Assembly: GCF_900105905.1 (NCBI RefSeq)
Contig: NZ_FNSV01000005.1
Span: 6,076,001 to 6,140,000 of the forward strand
DNA from: Rhodococcus koreensis
Lineage (GTDB): Bacteria; Actinomycetota; Actinomycetes; Mycobacteriales; Mycobacteriaceae
Direction of reading: 5' to 3'
Length of the DNA: 64,000 nucleotides
Shown piece after piece: positions 44,134 through 51,459 of the stretch. Both the position numbers and the translations under genes were made by a program. Position 1 is the first letter of the stretch, and each line of letters begins with the position of its first letter. Under the pieces are notes generated by a model, which was not told the origin of the DNA, ran no database searches, and saw nothing but the letters and a program-made list of their open reading frames with translations.

Positions 44134-44145
44134 AACAGCGCTGTT
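44134..44145. promoter_or_regulatory. Palindrome AACAGCGCTGTT upstream of the XRE-cupin gene
   Basis: A perfect 12-bp palindrome within GTAAACAGCGCTGTTAC, 11 nt before the GTG start. Likely autoregulatory operator or promoter-overlapping site (inference). Confidence 0.45.
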
Positions 44146-44156
44146 ACGATGCGGAC

Positions 44157-44822
44157 GTGACGACTCGACCCGAGACCGAGGTTCACCGCGACACGGGAGA
44201 CCCCGCGCCCGTCGAGCGGGAGGTGCCGTCCGACACGCCGACCGGGCCCGATCTCGAGAAGGTGATCGCCAGGCAGGTCCGGGCGCTCCGCAAGGCCAGC
44301 GGGCTGTCCGTCGGGGACATGGCGGCCAAGGTCGGGATCTCCAAGGCGATGCTGTCGAAGATCGAGAACTCGCAGACCTCGTGCAGTCTGTCGACACTGG
44401 CGCGTCTCGCGGCCGGACTCGACGTGCCGGTGACCTCCCTGTTCCGGGGTGCCGACACCGCCCGCGACGCTGTATACGTCGAGGCGGGCCACGGCGCGGT
44501 CATCGTCGGACGCGGCACCCGGGTGGGGCACCACTACGAACTCCTCGGCGCCCTGCGCGGGCAGCACAAGCGACTCGAACCGGTGCTGGTCACGCTCACC
44601 GATGCCAGCGAGACGTTCCCGCTGTTCCAGCACGCGGGCACCGAACTGCTCTACATGCTCGAGGGCGTCATGGTCTACGGGCACGGCGAGGCCGAGTACA
44701 CGCTGCGACCGGGGGACTCGCTGCTCCTCGACGGCGAGGGCCTGCACGGTCCCAACGACCTCGTGCGGTTGCCCATCCGGTTCCTCGCCGTCACCGCGTA
44801 CCCGGACCATCACGAGGAGTGA
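44157..44822 (+). CDS. XRE family regulator with C-terminal cupin domain
   Basis: 221 residues from GTG 44157. The helix-turn-helix (about 35-90) reads IARQVRALRKASGLSVGDMA, KVGISKAMLSKIENSQTSCS and LSTLARLAAGLDVPVTSLFR. The C-terminal cupin has FQHAGTELLYMLEGVMVYGH and YTLRPGDSLLLDGEGLHGPN. PuuR/SutR-like regulators of this build control amine and aldehyde catabolism. It is divergent from the aldehyde dehydrogenase and probably controls it. Confidence 0.9.
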   Translation: MTTRPETEVHRDTGDPAPVEREVPSDTPTGPDLEKVIARQVRALRKASGLSVGDMAAKVGISKAMLSKIENSQTSCSLSTLARLAAGLDVPVTSLFRGADTARDAVYVEAGHGAVIVGRGTRVGHHYELLGALRGQHKRLEPVLVTLTDASETFPLFQHAGTELLYMLEGVMVYGHGEAEYTLRPGDSLLLDGEGLHGPNDLVRLPIRFLAVTAYPDHHEE

Positions 44823-44904
44823 CTCCTCCGACCGCGTTTTCGTCCTTCCTCCACGCCGGGTGCCGGGCGTAGAGTGGCGGGTGGTTCGAAAGGTCGTGGT
44901 AGCA

Positions 44905-45492
44905 ATGTTGGCGACAGTTCAGATAGCGTCCGGTGGAAAAGCGGCGCTGCCCTTCGATCCTGCCGAGCCGGTCTACCTGGCCACCGCGGGCGCGATCGGG
45001 CTCTACTATTTCGATTACGGCACCGATGCGCGGATGAACGCGGATGATCACGGCGACTTCTACGTCGTTCAGATCCCGCTGTCGGGAACGGCCAGAATTA
45101 CCTGTGGCGCAGAAGAGTTCGACTCGAGCATGTCGGTCGCGTCGATTCTGTCGCCGGGACGCCCAGCAAGCATGGAGTGGCACGAGGGGCAGTCTCAGCT
45201 GATCATCCGACTGTCGCGCGGCACCCTCGAAGAGCACCTGCAGGAAATTCTCGGGAGTCCACTCGATCAACCCCTACGATTCGAGCCGCAGATGGAACTC
45301 GCAAGCCCCGCTGTGCGCGGGTGGCGTGAGGCGGTCGAACTGCTCGAACACGAAGTCGCGAATCATGCAGCGATCACGGGCGATTCGGCCGCGATGGAGG
45401 AATTCGATCGAATCGTGCTCACCCAGTTCCTGTCCGCCCAGCCGAACAACTACAGCGACAGGCTTCGGAGTCTGGCTCAGAGCCTGACGTAG
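44905..45492 (+). CDS. AraC-type sensor domain lacking the DNA-binding domain
   Basis: 195 residues from ATG 44905 (GTG 44881 would add 8). The sequence matches the N-terminal AraC_binding_2 domain: YVVQIPLSGTARITCGAEEF, ILSPGRPASMEWHEGQSQLI and IRLSRGTLEEHLQEILGSPL, ending FLSAQPNNYSDRLRSLAQSL. In full-length relatives the PNNYS segment is followed by about 110 residues with two HTH motifs; here a stop comes about ten residues later and the next 70 nt encode no HTH remnant. It is thus a truncated regulator: either a decaying gene or a stand-alone ligand-binding or dominant-negative protein. Confidence 0.75.
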   Translation: MLATVQIASGGKAALPFDPAEPVYLATAGAIGLYYFDYGTDARMNADDHGDFYVVQIPLSGTARITCGAEEFDSSMSVASILSPGRPASMEWHEGQSQLIIRLSRGTLEEHLQEILGSPLDQPLRFEPQMELASPAVRGWREAVELLEHEVANHAAITGDSAAMEEFDRIVLTQFLSAQPNNYSDRLRSLAQSLT

Positions 45493-45505
45493 TCGGCGAC
45501 GAAGG

Positions 45506-45541
45506 CAGGGCCCTGCCCGCGGAATGCTGCGGACAGGGCCT
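45506..45541. terminator. Hairpin between the truncated AraC gene and amt
   Basis: CAGGGCCCTGCCCGC and GCGGACAGGGCCTG pair as an imperfect stem with a short loop around AATGCT, between convergent stops at 45492 and 45560. Confidence 0.55.
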
Positions 45542-45559
45542 GGTCTGTGTGGCGCTGGA

Positions 45560-46915
45560 TCAGGCCTTCGCGGGGTCTCCCACCGCTTCCGCGGTGATGG
45601 CTTCCGCGCCGAGCACCGCGTCTGCGCCGTGCTTGGATGCGCCGGTGAGGCCGACGGCGTCGAGCACGTAGGCCGTCTCGCCGTGGACGGATACGTCGAG
45701 GCCGTCGTATTCGCTGTCCTGGTCGGCCCGGATGCCCATGAACTTCTTCAGTGCCGCGGCGATCACCAGGGTGACGACGAAGCAGTAGGCGAGAACGGCT
45801 GCCACGGCGACGCATTGGCGCCACAGCACGTCGAAGCCGCCGCCGTAGAGGAGTCCCGCTGCGCCGTTGGGTGCGGCCGGATCCGCGAGGAACCCGATCA
45901 GGACGGTGCCGAGGATGCCGCCGACCAGGTGCACGCCGACGACGTCGAGCGCGTCGTCGTAGCCGAGCCGGTACTTCCAGGAGACCGCGAAGCAGCAGAC
46001 CGCGCCGGCCGCGCCTCCGACGACCAGTGCGCCGAGGGGCGAGACGGCGCCGCAGGCGGGCGTGATGGCGACCAGGGCAGCGATCAGTCCGGATGCCGCG
46101 CCGAGCGACGTGGCCCGGCCTTCTCGCAGCTTCTCGACGGCCAGCCACGCGCAAATGCCTGCGCATGCCGCGGCGACGGTGTTGAGGATGACGACGGACG
46201 CGCTGTTGCCGGCGGACAGTGCCGAGCCGCCGTTGAATCCGAACCAGCCGAACAGCAGGATGCCGGCGCCGAGCATCGTCAGAGGAAGGCTGTGCGGGCG
46301 CGGCGAGACGGGGAACGTCTTGCGGGCCCCGAGAACCAGGACGACGGCGAGGGCGGCAACGCCGGCATTGATGTGCACCGCCGTGCCTCCGGCGAAGTCG
46401 ATGGCGCCGAGGGTGTTGGCGATCCATCCACCGATCACCGATCCGTCCGCCGAGTCGAACGCGAAGACCCAGTGGGCGACGGGGAAGTAGACGAACGTGG
46501 CCCACAGTCCGGCGAACAGCATCCACGCGCCGAACTTCATCCGGTCGGCCAGTGCGCCCGAGATGAGGGCCACGGTGATGCCGGCGAACAACAGCTGGAA
46601 TCCGGAGACCAGCGCGGGTGGCAGTCCGGGTTCGGCGGGGGCGTCCAGCAGCGCACTGGAGCCGAAGAACTCGAGGGGGTCGCCCAGGAGGCCGAGGCCG
46701 CCGAGGGAATTGCCGAGCACGGCCGAGTAGCCGAACACGATCCACAGCACGCCGACGACGGCGAACGCGCCGAACGTCATCATGGCCATGTTGAGCGTGT
46801 TGCGCACGCTGACCATCCCGCCGTAGAACATGGCCAGGCCCGGCACCATCAGGCTCACCGCCGTGAAGGCCGCCAGAATCCAGGCGGTGTCGGCCGCAGC
46901 GACTGCTTCGTTCAT
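45560..46915 (-). CDS. amt: Ammonium/methylammonium transporter
   Basis: 451 residues from the ATG at 46915 (MNEAVAAADTAWILAAFTAV), behind AAGGTGG; an upstream in-frame start adds 11 polar residues and is rejected. Eleven helices are expected. Amt signatures are GLAMFYGGMVSVRNTLNMAM, DFAGGTAVHINAGVAALAVV and VGGAAGAVCCFAVSWKYRLG. The cytosolic tail is long and includes DSEYDGLDVSVHGETAYVLD. It imports ammonium and can carry methylammonium, which suits the methylamine genes that follow. No glnK is beside it. Confidence 0.94.
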   Translation of the reverse strand: MNEAVAAADTAWILAAFTAVSLMVPGLAMFYGGMVSVRNTLNMAMMTFGAFAVVGVLWIVFGYSAVLGNSLGGLGLLGDPLEFFGSSALLDAPAEPGLPPALVSGFQLLFAGITVALISGALADRMKFGAWMLFAGLWATFVYFPVAHWVFAFDSADGSVIGGWIANTLGAIDFAGGTAVHINAGVAALAVVLVLGARKTFPVSPRPHSLPLTMLGAGILLFGWFGFNGGSALSAGNSASVVILNTVAAACAGICAWLAVEKLREGRATSLGAASGLIAALVAITPACGAVSPLGALVVGGAAGAVCCFAVSWKYRLGYDDALDVVGVHLVGGILGTVLIGFLADPAAPNGAAGLLYGGGFDVLWRQCVAVAAVLAYCFVVTLVIAAALKKFMGIRADQDSEYDGLDVSVHGETAYVLDAVGLTGASKHGADAVLGAEAITAEAVGDPAKA

Positions 46916-47045
46916 AGTCGTCCACCTTGATCGAGGATGGCGGGACACTCGCAGTGTCCGCCTATGGGAATCAATGTCTAGCGTCAGTGAACCAAAGCTG
47001 AGATTGCGAGTATGGTGCGTTGCGTGACGAATGCGTTAAGTATGG

Positions 47046-47061
47046 ACATAGGAAACTATGT
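47046..47061. promoter_or_regulatory. Palindrome in the amt/hutD divergent promoter
   Basis: ACATAGGAAACTATGT, 6-bp arms around GAAA, 36 nt upstream of the HutD-like start and 131 nt upstream of amt. Possible nitrogen-regulator site (inference; it does not clearly fit a GlnR consensus). Confidence 0.4.
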
Positions 47062-47096
47062 ATCTTGTTAGTGGACTAGATGAGTGAGGAGGATTG

Positions 47097-47645
47097 GTGA
47101 CAACAGCTCGCGAGGCACGCCTCATCCGTCGCGCGGATCGTCGCGTCACGCGGTGGGCCAACGGTGCAGGAACCACCGCGGAGATCGCCGCCGGTGCCGC
47201 GTCCCGGTGGCGGTTCAGCGTCGCGACGCTCGACGGGAGTTCGACGTTCTCGCCGTTCCCCGAGGTGGACCGCATCTTCACGGTGATCGGCGACCATCCG
47301 GTGTCCCTCGACTTCGGCGGTGGCCCGACCATGATTGCCCGTCTCGGCCCGACCCCCTTCGCCGGTGAGGACGGCCCCGTCTGCGTGGCGGCCGGGGCGA
47401 CCGAGGCGTTCAACGTGATGGTCCACCGGTCCACGACTGCCGCCTCGGTGGAGATCGTCGAGATCGGGACGGCGCACGAGACAGCCGCGGACGGGCGGGT
47501 GGCCGTCCTCCTGCTGGTCCTGAGCGGAGGCCTCACGACGGACCTCGGGCCTCTCGAACCCGGCGACTGCCTGCTCGTCGAACACGGGTCCGTCCACCTG
47601 TCCGGACCGGCGTCGGTCGCTCTCGCCCAGATCCTCGACAGGTGA
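47097..47645 (+). CDS. HutD/Ves family cupin-like protein
   Basis: 182 residues starting at GTG 47097, just after GTGAGGAGG. The Ves/HutD pattern is clear: VTRWANGAGTTAEIAAGAAS, FSVATLDGSSTFSPFPEVDR, TVIGDHPVSLDFGGGPTMIA and AFNVMVHRSTTAASVEIVEI. HutD proteins accompany histidine utilization and are thought to limit flux or bind N-formimino/formyl-glutamate. No other hut gene is in the window. It is divergent from the ammonium transporter, consistent with a nitrogen role. Confidence 0.88.
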   Translation: MTTAREARLIRRADRRVTRWANGAGTTAEIAAGAASRWRFSVATLDGSSTFSPFPEVDRIFTVIGDHPVSLDFGGGPTMIARLGPTPFAGEDGPVCVAAGATEAFNVMVHRSTTAASVEIVEIGTAHETAADGRVAVLLLVLSGGLTTDLGPLEPGDCLLVEHGSVHLSGPASVALAQILDR

Positions 47646-47684
47646 GCGGCAAAGTGTGCCGGGGCACACTTTGCCGCTCACCTG
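47639..47684. terminator. Bidirectional hairpin (dispersed hairpin copy 3)
   Basis: A perfect 22-bp inverted repeat with a 2-nt GG loop (arms 47639-47660 and 47663-47684) containing GTGAGCGGCAAAGTGTGCC. The HutD-like stop codon (47643-47645) is inside it and the convergent TetR stop follows at 47689. Confidence 0.85.
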
Positions 47685-47688
47685 GGGG

Positions 47689-48264
47689 TCACCTCGCGGT
47701 CGAGAGAATCCGGCGCAGGCGCTCGATGGCGCGCTCGGTGGCGGGGCGGTCCTTCGCGACCAGCTGGTGCATGATGAAGCCCTCGATCGCCGAATACACC
47801 AGCAGGGTCAGATCTTCGTCGGCGGTGATGCCCAGGCGGGTCAGTGCCTGGGACGTCGCCTCGATGTACGTGGCGTACAGCAGTTTCACGTGTGGGTCGA
47901 GGCGCGGCGTTCGCCGGGATTCGAGCATCAGCTCGTACTGGAAGACCTGTAGGTCGGGGTCGCGGGCGACGAGGTCCGTGAGGTGCTCGACGAAATGGTC
48001 GAGTGACGACCCGTCGGCGATGTCGGCGAAGACGCTCGCGCTCTTGTCCAGCGCGTACCGGAGTGCGGCGTCGACGAGGGCATCCGTCGACGCGAAACTC
48101 TGCCGGACTTCCGCGTCCGTGATGCCCGCCTCCGCGGCGACGGCCCGGACCGTCAGACCGCGCAGACCGTCGCGGGCGATCACGGCGACTGTCGCGAGGA
48201 CGAGGCCGAGAGCCACCTGATCGCTGCAGGGGACTGCCCGCCGCCGCCCGTCAGCCAGCGTCAC
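47689..48264 (-). CDS. TetR family regulator
   Basis: 191 residues from GTG 48264, which overlaps the stop of the DUF3445 gene (GTGA). The N-terminal HTH region reads LTVRAVAAEAGITDAEVRQS (degenerate but TetR-like). The C-terminal domain includes YELMLESRRTPRLDPHVKLL and YSAIEGFIMHQLVAKDRPAT. It is the last gene of the dimethylamine-monooxygenase-like operon and probably regulates it (inference). Confidence 0.82.
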   Translation of the reverse strand: MTLADGRRRAVPCSDQVALGLVLATVAVIARDGLRGLTVRAVAAEAGITDAEVRQSFASTDALVDAALRYALDKSASVFADIADGSSLDHFVEHLTDLVARDPDLQVFQYELMLESRRTPRLDPHVKLLYATYIEATSQALTRLGITADEDLTLLVYSAIEGFIMHQLVAKDRPATERAIERLRRILSTAR

Positions 48265-49250
48265 AGTTCCACATCCCCGTGGGCGGCAAGCCATCTCATT
48301 CCGGGCTCGCGGGTGCGGCTGATGCCCTTGTATTCGGCCATGTCCACCGGCAGGTCCTCGAGGACCTTGTACAGCCGTGCACCCCACTCCGGGACGGACG
48401 CGACGTCGCGGAGCGGAAGCAGGTAGGTGCGGATGAGGAACATGACGGCGCCGGAGTGGGCGAGCCGGATCAGGTGCTGCACTTCGGTTCTCAGGAACAG
48501 TCGGTCGCCGACCTCGGCGAGCGGTCCGTCGGCGAGGGTGCGACGGTCCTTCCCCCACTCCGGATAGGTCTCGGTGGACGTGTCGAGTTTGCCGTCGACG
48601 GTCAGCGTCCAGTTGGTGCGCCGGTAGCTCTGGCGGGGTTCGAGCCGCATCAGGAAGTTGTGGGCGCGGGTGATGATCTTCTCGGTGTGGATACGCGGGA
48701 CGGGGCCGTGGATCTCGAGGAAGCTCATCCCGACGTCGAATCCGAAGGACCAGTCCGCCGCGAACGTCACCAGTCCGGCGTCGCCCCACAATGCGCCCTC
48801 GCGCTGATCGAGCAGCACGACGTCTTCCTGGATCTGGCCGCAGATGTACACCAGCGGCGGCGCCGGCAGCGTGGTGAGGTCGCCGAACACGAAGCTGTGC
48901 TCGATCCCGAGGAGGTCGTTCCGCCAGAACCAGGTGTTAGCGCGACGTTCGAGGGTCATGGTGTCGGGGTATTCGGCGGCGAGGGTACGCATCAGGGTGA
49001 GCATGGCGTCCCACGCGGCGGGGACCATGTGCGGCAGGCACTGGTGCCGCGACGGGTCCGCGGTGAGGATGCGTTCGCGCTCGGCGAGTTCGCGGTGGTA
49101 GTGGTCGTCGATGGCGATGCGGGTGTCACCCCAGCTGCCGGCGACGGTGTCGGTGGGGTTCCCGGCGGGCTCGACGTTGGTGCTGTAGCGGTACTGGTCG
49201 CGGGGAAAGGGGAAGGGAAAACGCGCGGTACGCGAGTCGGTCGAGGTCAC
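48261..49250 (-). CDS. DUF3445 haem-dependent oxidative N-demethylase subunit
   Basis: 329 residues from GTG 49250, overlapping the reductase stop (GTGA). The pattern RFPFPFPRDQYRYSTNVEPA, HQCLPHMVPAAWDAMLTLMR, TWFWRNDLLGIEHSFVFGDL and FLRTEVQHLIRLAHSGAVMF matches the PF11927/DUF3445 family, the haem (PAS-like) alpha subunit of dimethylamine monooxygenase/HODM. It removes a methyl group from a secondary amine using O2 and reductant. The reductase and DmmA-like subunits are adjacent, which strongly supports the assignment. Confidence 0.82.
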   Translation of the reverse strand: MTSTDSRTARFPFPFPRDQYRYSTNVEPAGNPTDTVAGSWGDTRIAIDDHYHRELAERERILTADPSRHQCLPHMVPAAWDAMLTLMRTLAAEYPDTMTLERRANTWFWRNDLLGIEHSFVFGDLTTLPAPPLVYICGQIQEDVVLLDQREGALWGDAGLVTFAADWSFGFDVGMSFLEIHGPVPRIHTEKIITRAHNFLMRLEPRQSYRRTNWTLTVDGKLDTSTETYPEWGKDRRTLADGPLAEVGDRLFLRTEVQHLIRLAHSGAVMFLIRTYLLPLRDVASVPEWGARLYKVLEDLPVDMAEYKGISRTREPGMRWLAAHGDVEL

Positions 49251-50224
49251 AGTTCCAGCTCCAATCGGTCTCCTACGGCCCGTGACACGCACGGCATGAT
49301 CGAATCTCCGGACGCCTTCTCCTCGTCGGTGAGGTACAGGTCGCGGTGCTCGACCTCGCCGCCGCGGACCGACAGCCGGCATTCGCCGCACACCCCCTGG
49401 CGGCACAGGTTCGGGACGGCGATTCCCTTGTCCAGCAGGGCTTCGAGAAGGCTGGTGCCCGAGGGGACGGGGACGATCATCCCGGTGCGTCCGAGCTTGG
49501 CGGCGAACGGGTTTCCTTCGGGCAGCGGGCCCGCGCCGAACGCCTCCGAGTGCACCCGGCCCGGCGGCCAGCCGCATTCGCGGGCCCACTCCGCGACCGC
49601 GGCGATCATCGGCGCAGGTCCACAGGTGTAGAGATGGGTGCCGAGTGGTTGATCGGCCAGTGTCGGGACGAGGCGGTCCGCGAGTTCCCCGGGGGTGGAC
49701 ACCGTGACGAGCCGGTCGCCGCACAGCGCCGCCAGTTCGTCGGCATGCGCCCCCTGACGGTCGCGGAAGGAGTAGATCACCTCGAACGAACGACCCCACT
49801 CGAGGGCGGCCCGCACGTGCGACAGGATGGGGGTGACGCCGATCCCGCCCGCGACCAGGATGTGGTGCCGCGCGTTGAGGATCGGCGCGAACGCGCTGCG
49901 CGGACGGCTCACCCGGACGGGCTGCCCAGGCCGGAGGTCGTGGACCCAGCGTGAACCGCCGTGGCCGTTCTCGTCGAGCCGGACCGAGATCGCGTAGTGG
50001 TCCGGCTCGATCGACGGCCCCGTCAGCGAGTACGAGTTGTGCCTGCCCTCGGACCAGTTCACCGCGATATGGCTGCCCGGGGTGAACGTCGGCAGGGCGC
50101 GGCCGCCCGGGTCCGCGAGGACGACGTGCCGGACACCCGGGCACAGTAGTCGGGCCTCGCGCACCATCAGGGTGAGCGCGCCGGTAACACCCTCGCCCGC
50201 AGCCGTTTCGAGCACCATGGTCAT
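49247..50224 (-). CDS. PDR/VanB-type reductase, dimethylamine monooxygenase component
   Basis: 325 residues from the ATG at 50224, overlapping the DmmA-like stop (ATGA). Domains: flavin domain (HNSYSLTGPSIEPDHYAISV), NAD(P)-binding (LVAGGIGVTPILSHVRAALE, THLYTCGPAPMIAAVAEWAR) and C-terminal [2Fe-2S] ferredoxin (NLCRQGVCGECRLSVRGGEV with a later Cys in IMPCVSRAV). It delivers electrons to the haem subunit encoded next. Confidence 0.9.
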   Translation of the reverse strand: MTMVLETAAGEGVTGALTLMVREARLLCPGVRHVVLADPGGRALPTFTPGSHIAVNWSEGRHNSYSLTGPSIEPDHYAISVRLDENGHGGSRWVHDLRPGQPVRVSRPRSAFAPILNARHHILVAGGIGVTPILSHVRAALEWGRSFEVIYSFRDRQGAHADELAALCGDRLVTVSTPGELADRLVPTLADQPLGTHLYTCGPAPMIAAVAEWARECGWPPGRVHSEAFGAGPLPEGNPFAAKLGRTGMIVPVPSGTSLLEALLDKGIAVPNLCRQGVCGECRLSVRGGEVEHRDLYLTDEEKASGDSIMPCVSRAVGDRLELEL

Positions 50225-50751
50225 GGCAGTTCCTCCGCATCGGCTCGGTAACCCAGGTACGCGCTGTGGCGCCGGGAGAAGTGGTAGTAGACGGTCAGCT
50301 CTTCGGAACACCCCGTGCACGGGGTCTGCCCGCCCACGGCCACCGGAACGTTCGGCGACGTCGTGTGGCAGTGCGCGCAGTACACGTCGCGCACCCCGGT
50401 GTCCCCGTCGCTGATCACGGCGGCGATCTCCGCGGGCAACGCGCCCGCGGAGATCAGGCGGGAGCGCACCGCCCCCACCGTCCGCTCGGAACCCGCCACC
50501 ACGAATCGCCACCCGATGCGCGCTTCGGACAGCAGGTCGTCGAGCCCGGATCCGTCGACGTTCTCGACGGCCAGCATGCGAGTCGGTACCGGGGCGACCC
50601 GCTCGGACAGTTCGCGCGGCACTCGATCGCCGACCGAACCGTCCGAGACGAGCACGTAGCAGGTGACGAGAGCGCCGGCCGCCAGGTCGTCGACGGCCGA
50701 GTAGTCGGACCGCCACCGTGGGACGCTCGTCGACCTCATCGAGACGGCCAT
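50221..50751 (-). CDS. DmmA-like subunit of dimethylamine monooxygenase
   Basis: 176 residues. The N-terminal part resembles a Rossmann-like pyridine-nucleotide domain (LLSEARIGWRFVVAGSERTV). The C-terminus carries a zinc-ribbon or metal site: DVYCAHCHTTSPN and PCTGCSEELTVYYHFSRRHS. This matches the DmmA C-terminal domain seen beside DUF3445 and VanB-type reductases. It lies 6 nt after the cupin gene. Confidence 0.78.
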   Translation of the reverse strand: MAVSMRSTSVPRWRSDYSAVDDLAAGALVTCYVLVSDGSVGDRVPRELSERVAPVPTRMLAVENVDGSGLDDLLSEARIGWRFVVAGSERTVGAVRSRLISAGALPAEIAAVISDGDTGVRDVYCAHCHTTSPNVPVAVGGQTPCTGCSEELTVYYHFSRRHSAYLGYRADAEELP

Positions 50752-50757
50752 CGCAGA

Positions 50758-51141
50758 TCAGGGCGCGAAGGAACGGTGGCCGACGAAGTAGGCCAGCGCG
50801 CGGTCGGGGGTGGTGAAGCGGATGCGCGACCCCTTGGGGAAGAAGATCGCATCCTTCGCCTTCGCCACCTCGACCTGGCCGGTGTCGAGGTTCTCCAGGG
50901 TGAATTCGCCTTCGAGGACGACCTTCATCTCGTCGTACGCGTAGTAGTAGTCGAGCGGGGCGTCGGTGCGCTGAAGTTCGAAGTAGCCGGCCGACATCTC
51001 GGAGCCGTCCGGGTTGGCGAAGACGTCGTCGATGTATCCCTTGGTGCCCGGGTACTCCGCGACCGGCATCTGCGGCAGGTTCTCGTGGAATCCGGCGGTG
51101 ACGCGGAACGGGACGGCGGTGGGCTTGTCGGTCGTGGTCAT
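50758..51141 (-). CDS. Cupin protein, EutQ-like
   Basis: 127 residues from the ATG at 51141 (MTTTDKPTAVPFRVTAGFHE), behind CAGGAGACTCC. The cupin pattern is YYAYDEMKVVLEGEFTLENL and AIFFPKGSRIRFTTPDRALA, similar to ethanolamine-utilization EutQ. It is the first gene of the leftward operon with DmmA, reductase, DUF3445 and TetR, and could bind the amine substrate or act as an accessory enzyme (inference). Confidence 0.82.
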   Translation of the reverse strand: MTTTDKPTAVPFRVTAGFHENLPQMPVAEYPGTKGYIDDVFANPDGSEMSAGYFELQRTDAPLDYYYAYDEMKVVLEGEFTLENLDTGQVEVAKAKDAIFFPKGSRIRFTTPDRALAYFVGHRSFAP

Positions 51142-51459
51142 GGAGTCTCCTGTGAGAGGCGATGAGGGTGATGAAGAGCGAATCCCCTGCGTGAAACTCG
51201 GGGTAGCAACAGGAAACCACATCGCATATTTCCACGGCGTAAATCTCGTCGGCGGTCCGGAAAGTGTGCAGTTCAGGACCGCATTATCCTGCCGAAGCCT
51301 CAGTTAGGCGGGAGATTTTGGTGATTCGGCCACAACATTGCCGTAACGCGATGGACATAGTAGAACTGTTTCATAGTGAACAACAGCGATTCATGAGGTG
51401 AAACGAACCGCTACTCAAGCCACCAGAGCCCGACCGTCCGGCCGAATGAAGGAAGCAAC
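51142..51459. promoter_or_regulatory. Divergent promoter region between the dmm-like and methylamine operons
   Basis: 318 nt without a gene. It holds an AT-richer stretch and two short imperfect palindromes, TTCATAGTGAA (51370-51380) and TTCATGAGGTGAA (51391-51403), separated by 10 nt, within TGTTTCATAGTGAACA. These repeated TTCA...TGAA pairs near the rightward operon could be regulator binding sites. I see no other structure. Confidence 0.4.

Noticed and set aside
43986..44813. N-terminal extension of the aldehyde dehydrogenase to 771 residues
   Set aside because: The extension runs antisense through the XRE-cupin gene and across the divergent promoter; the ATG at 43985 gives the normal size.
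46916..47096. GlnR or AmtR box for amt
   Set aside because: The ACATAGGAAACTATGT palindrome does not clearly match either consensus, so it is only listed as an unassigned palindrome.
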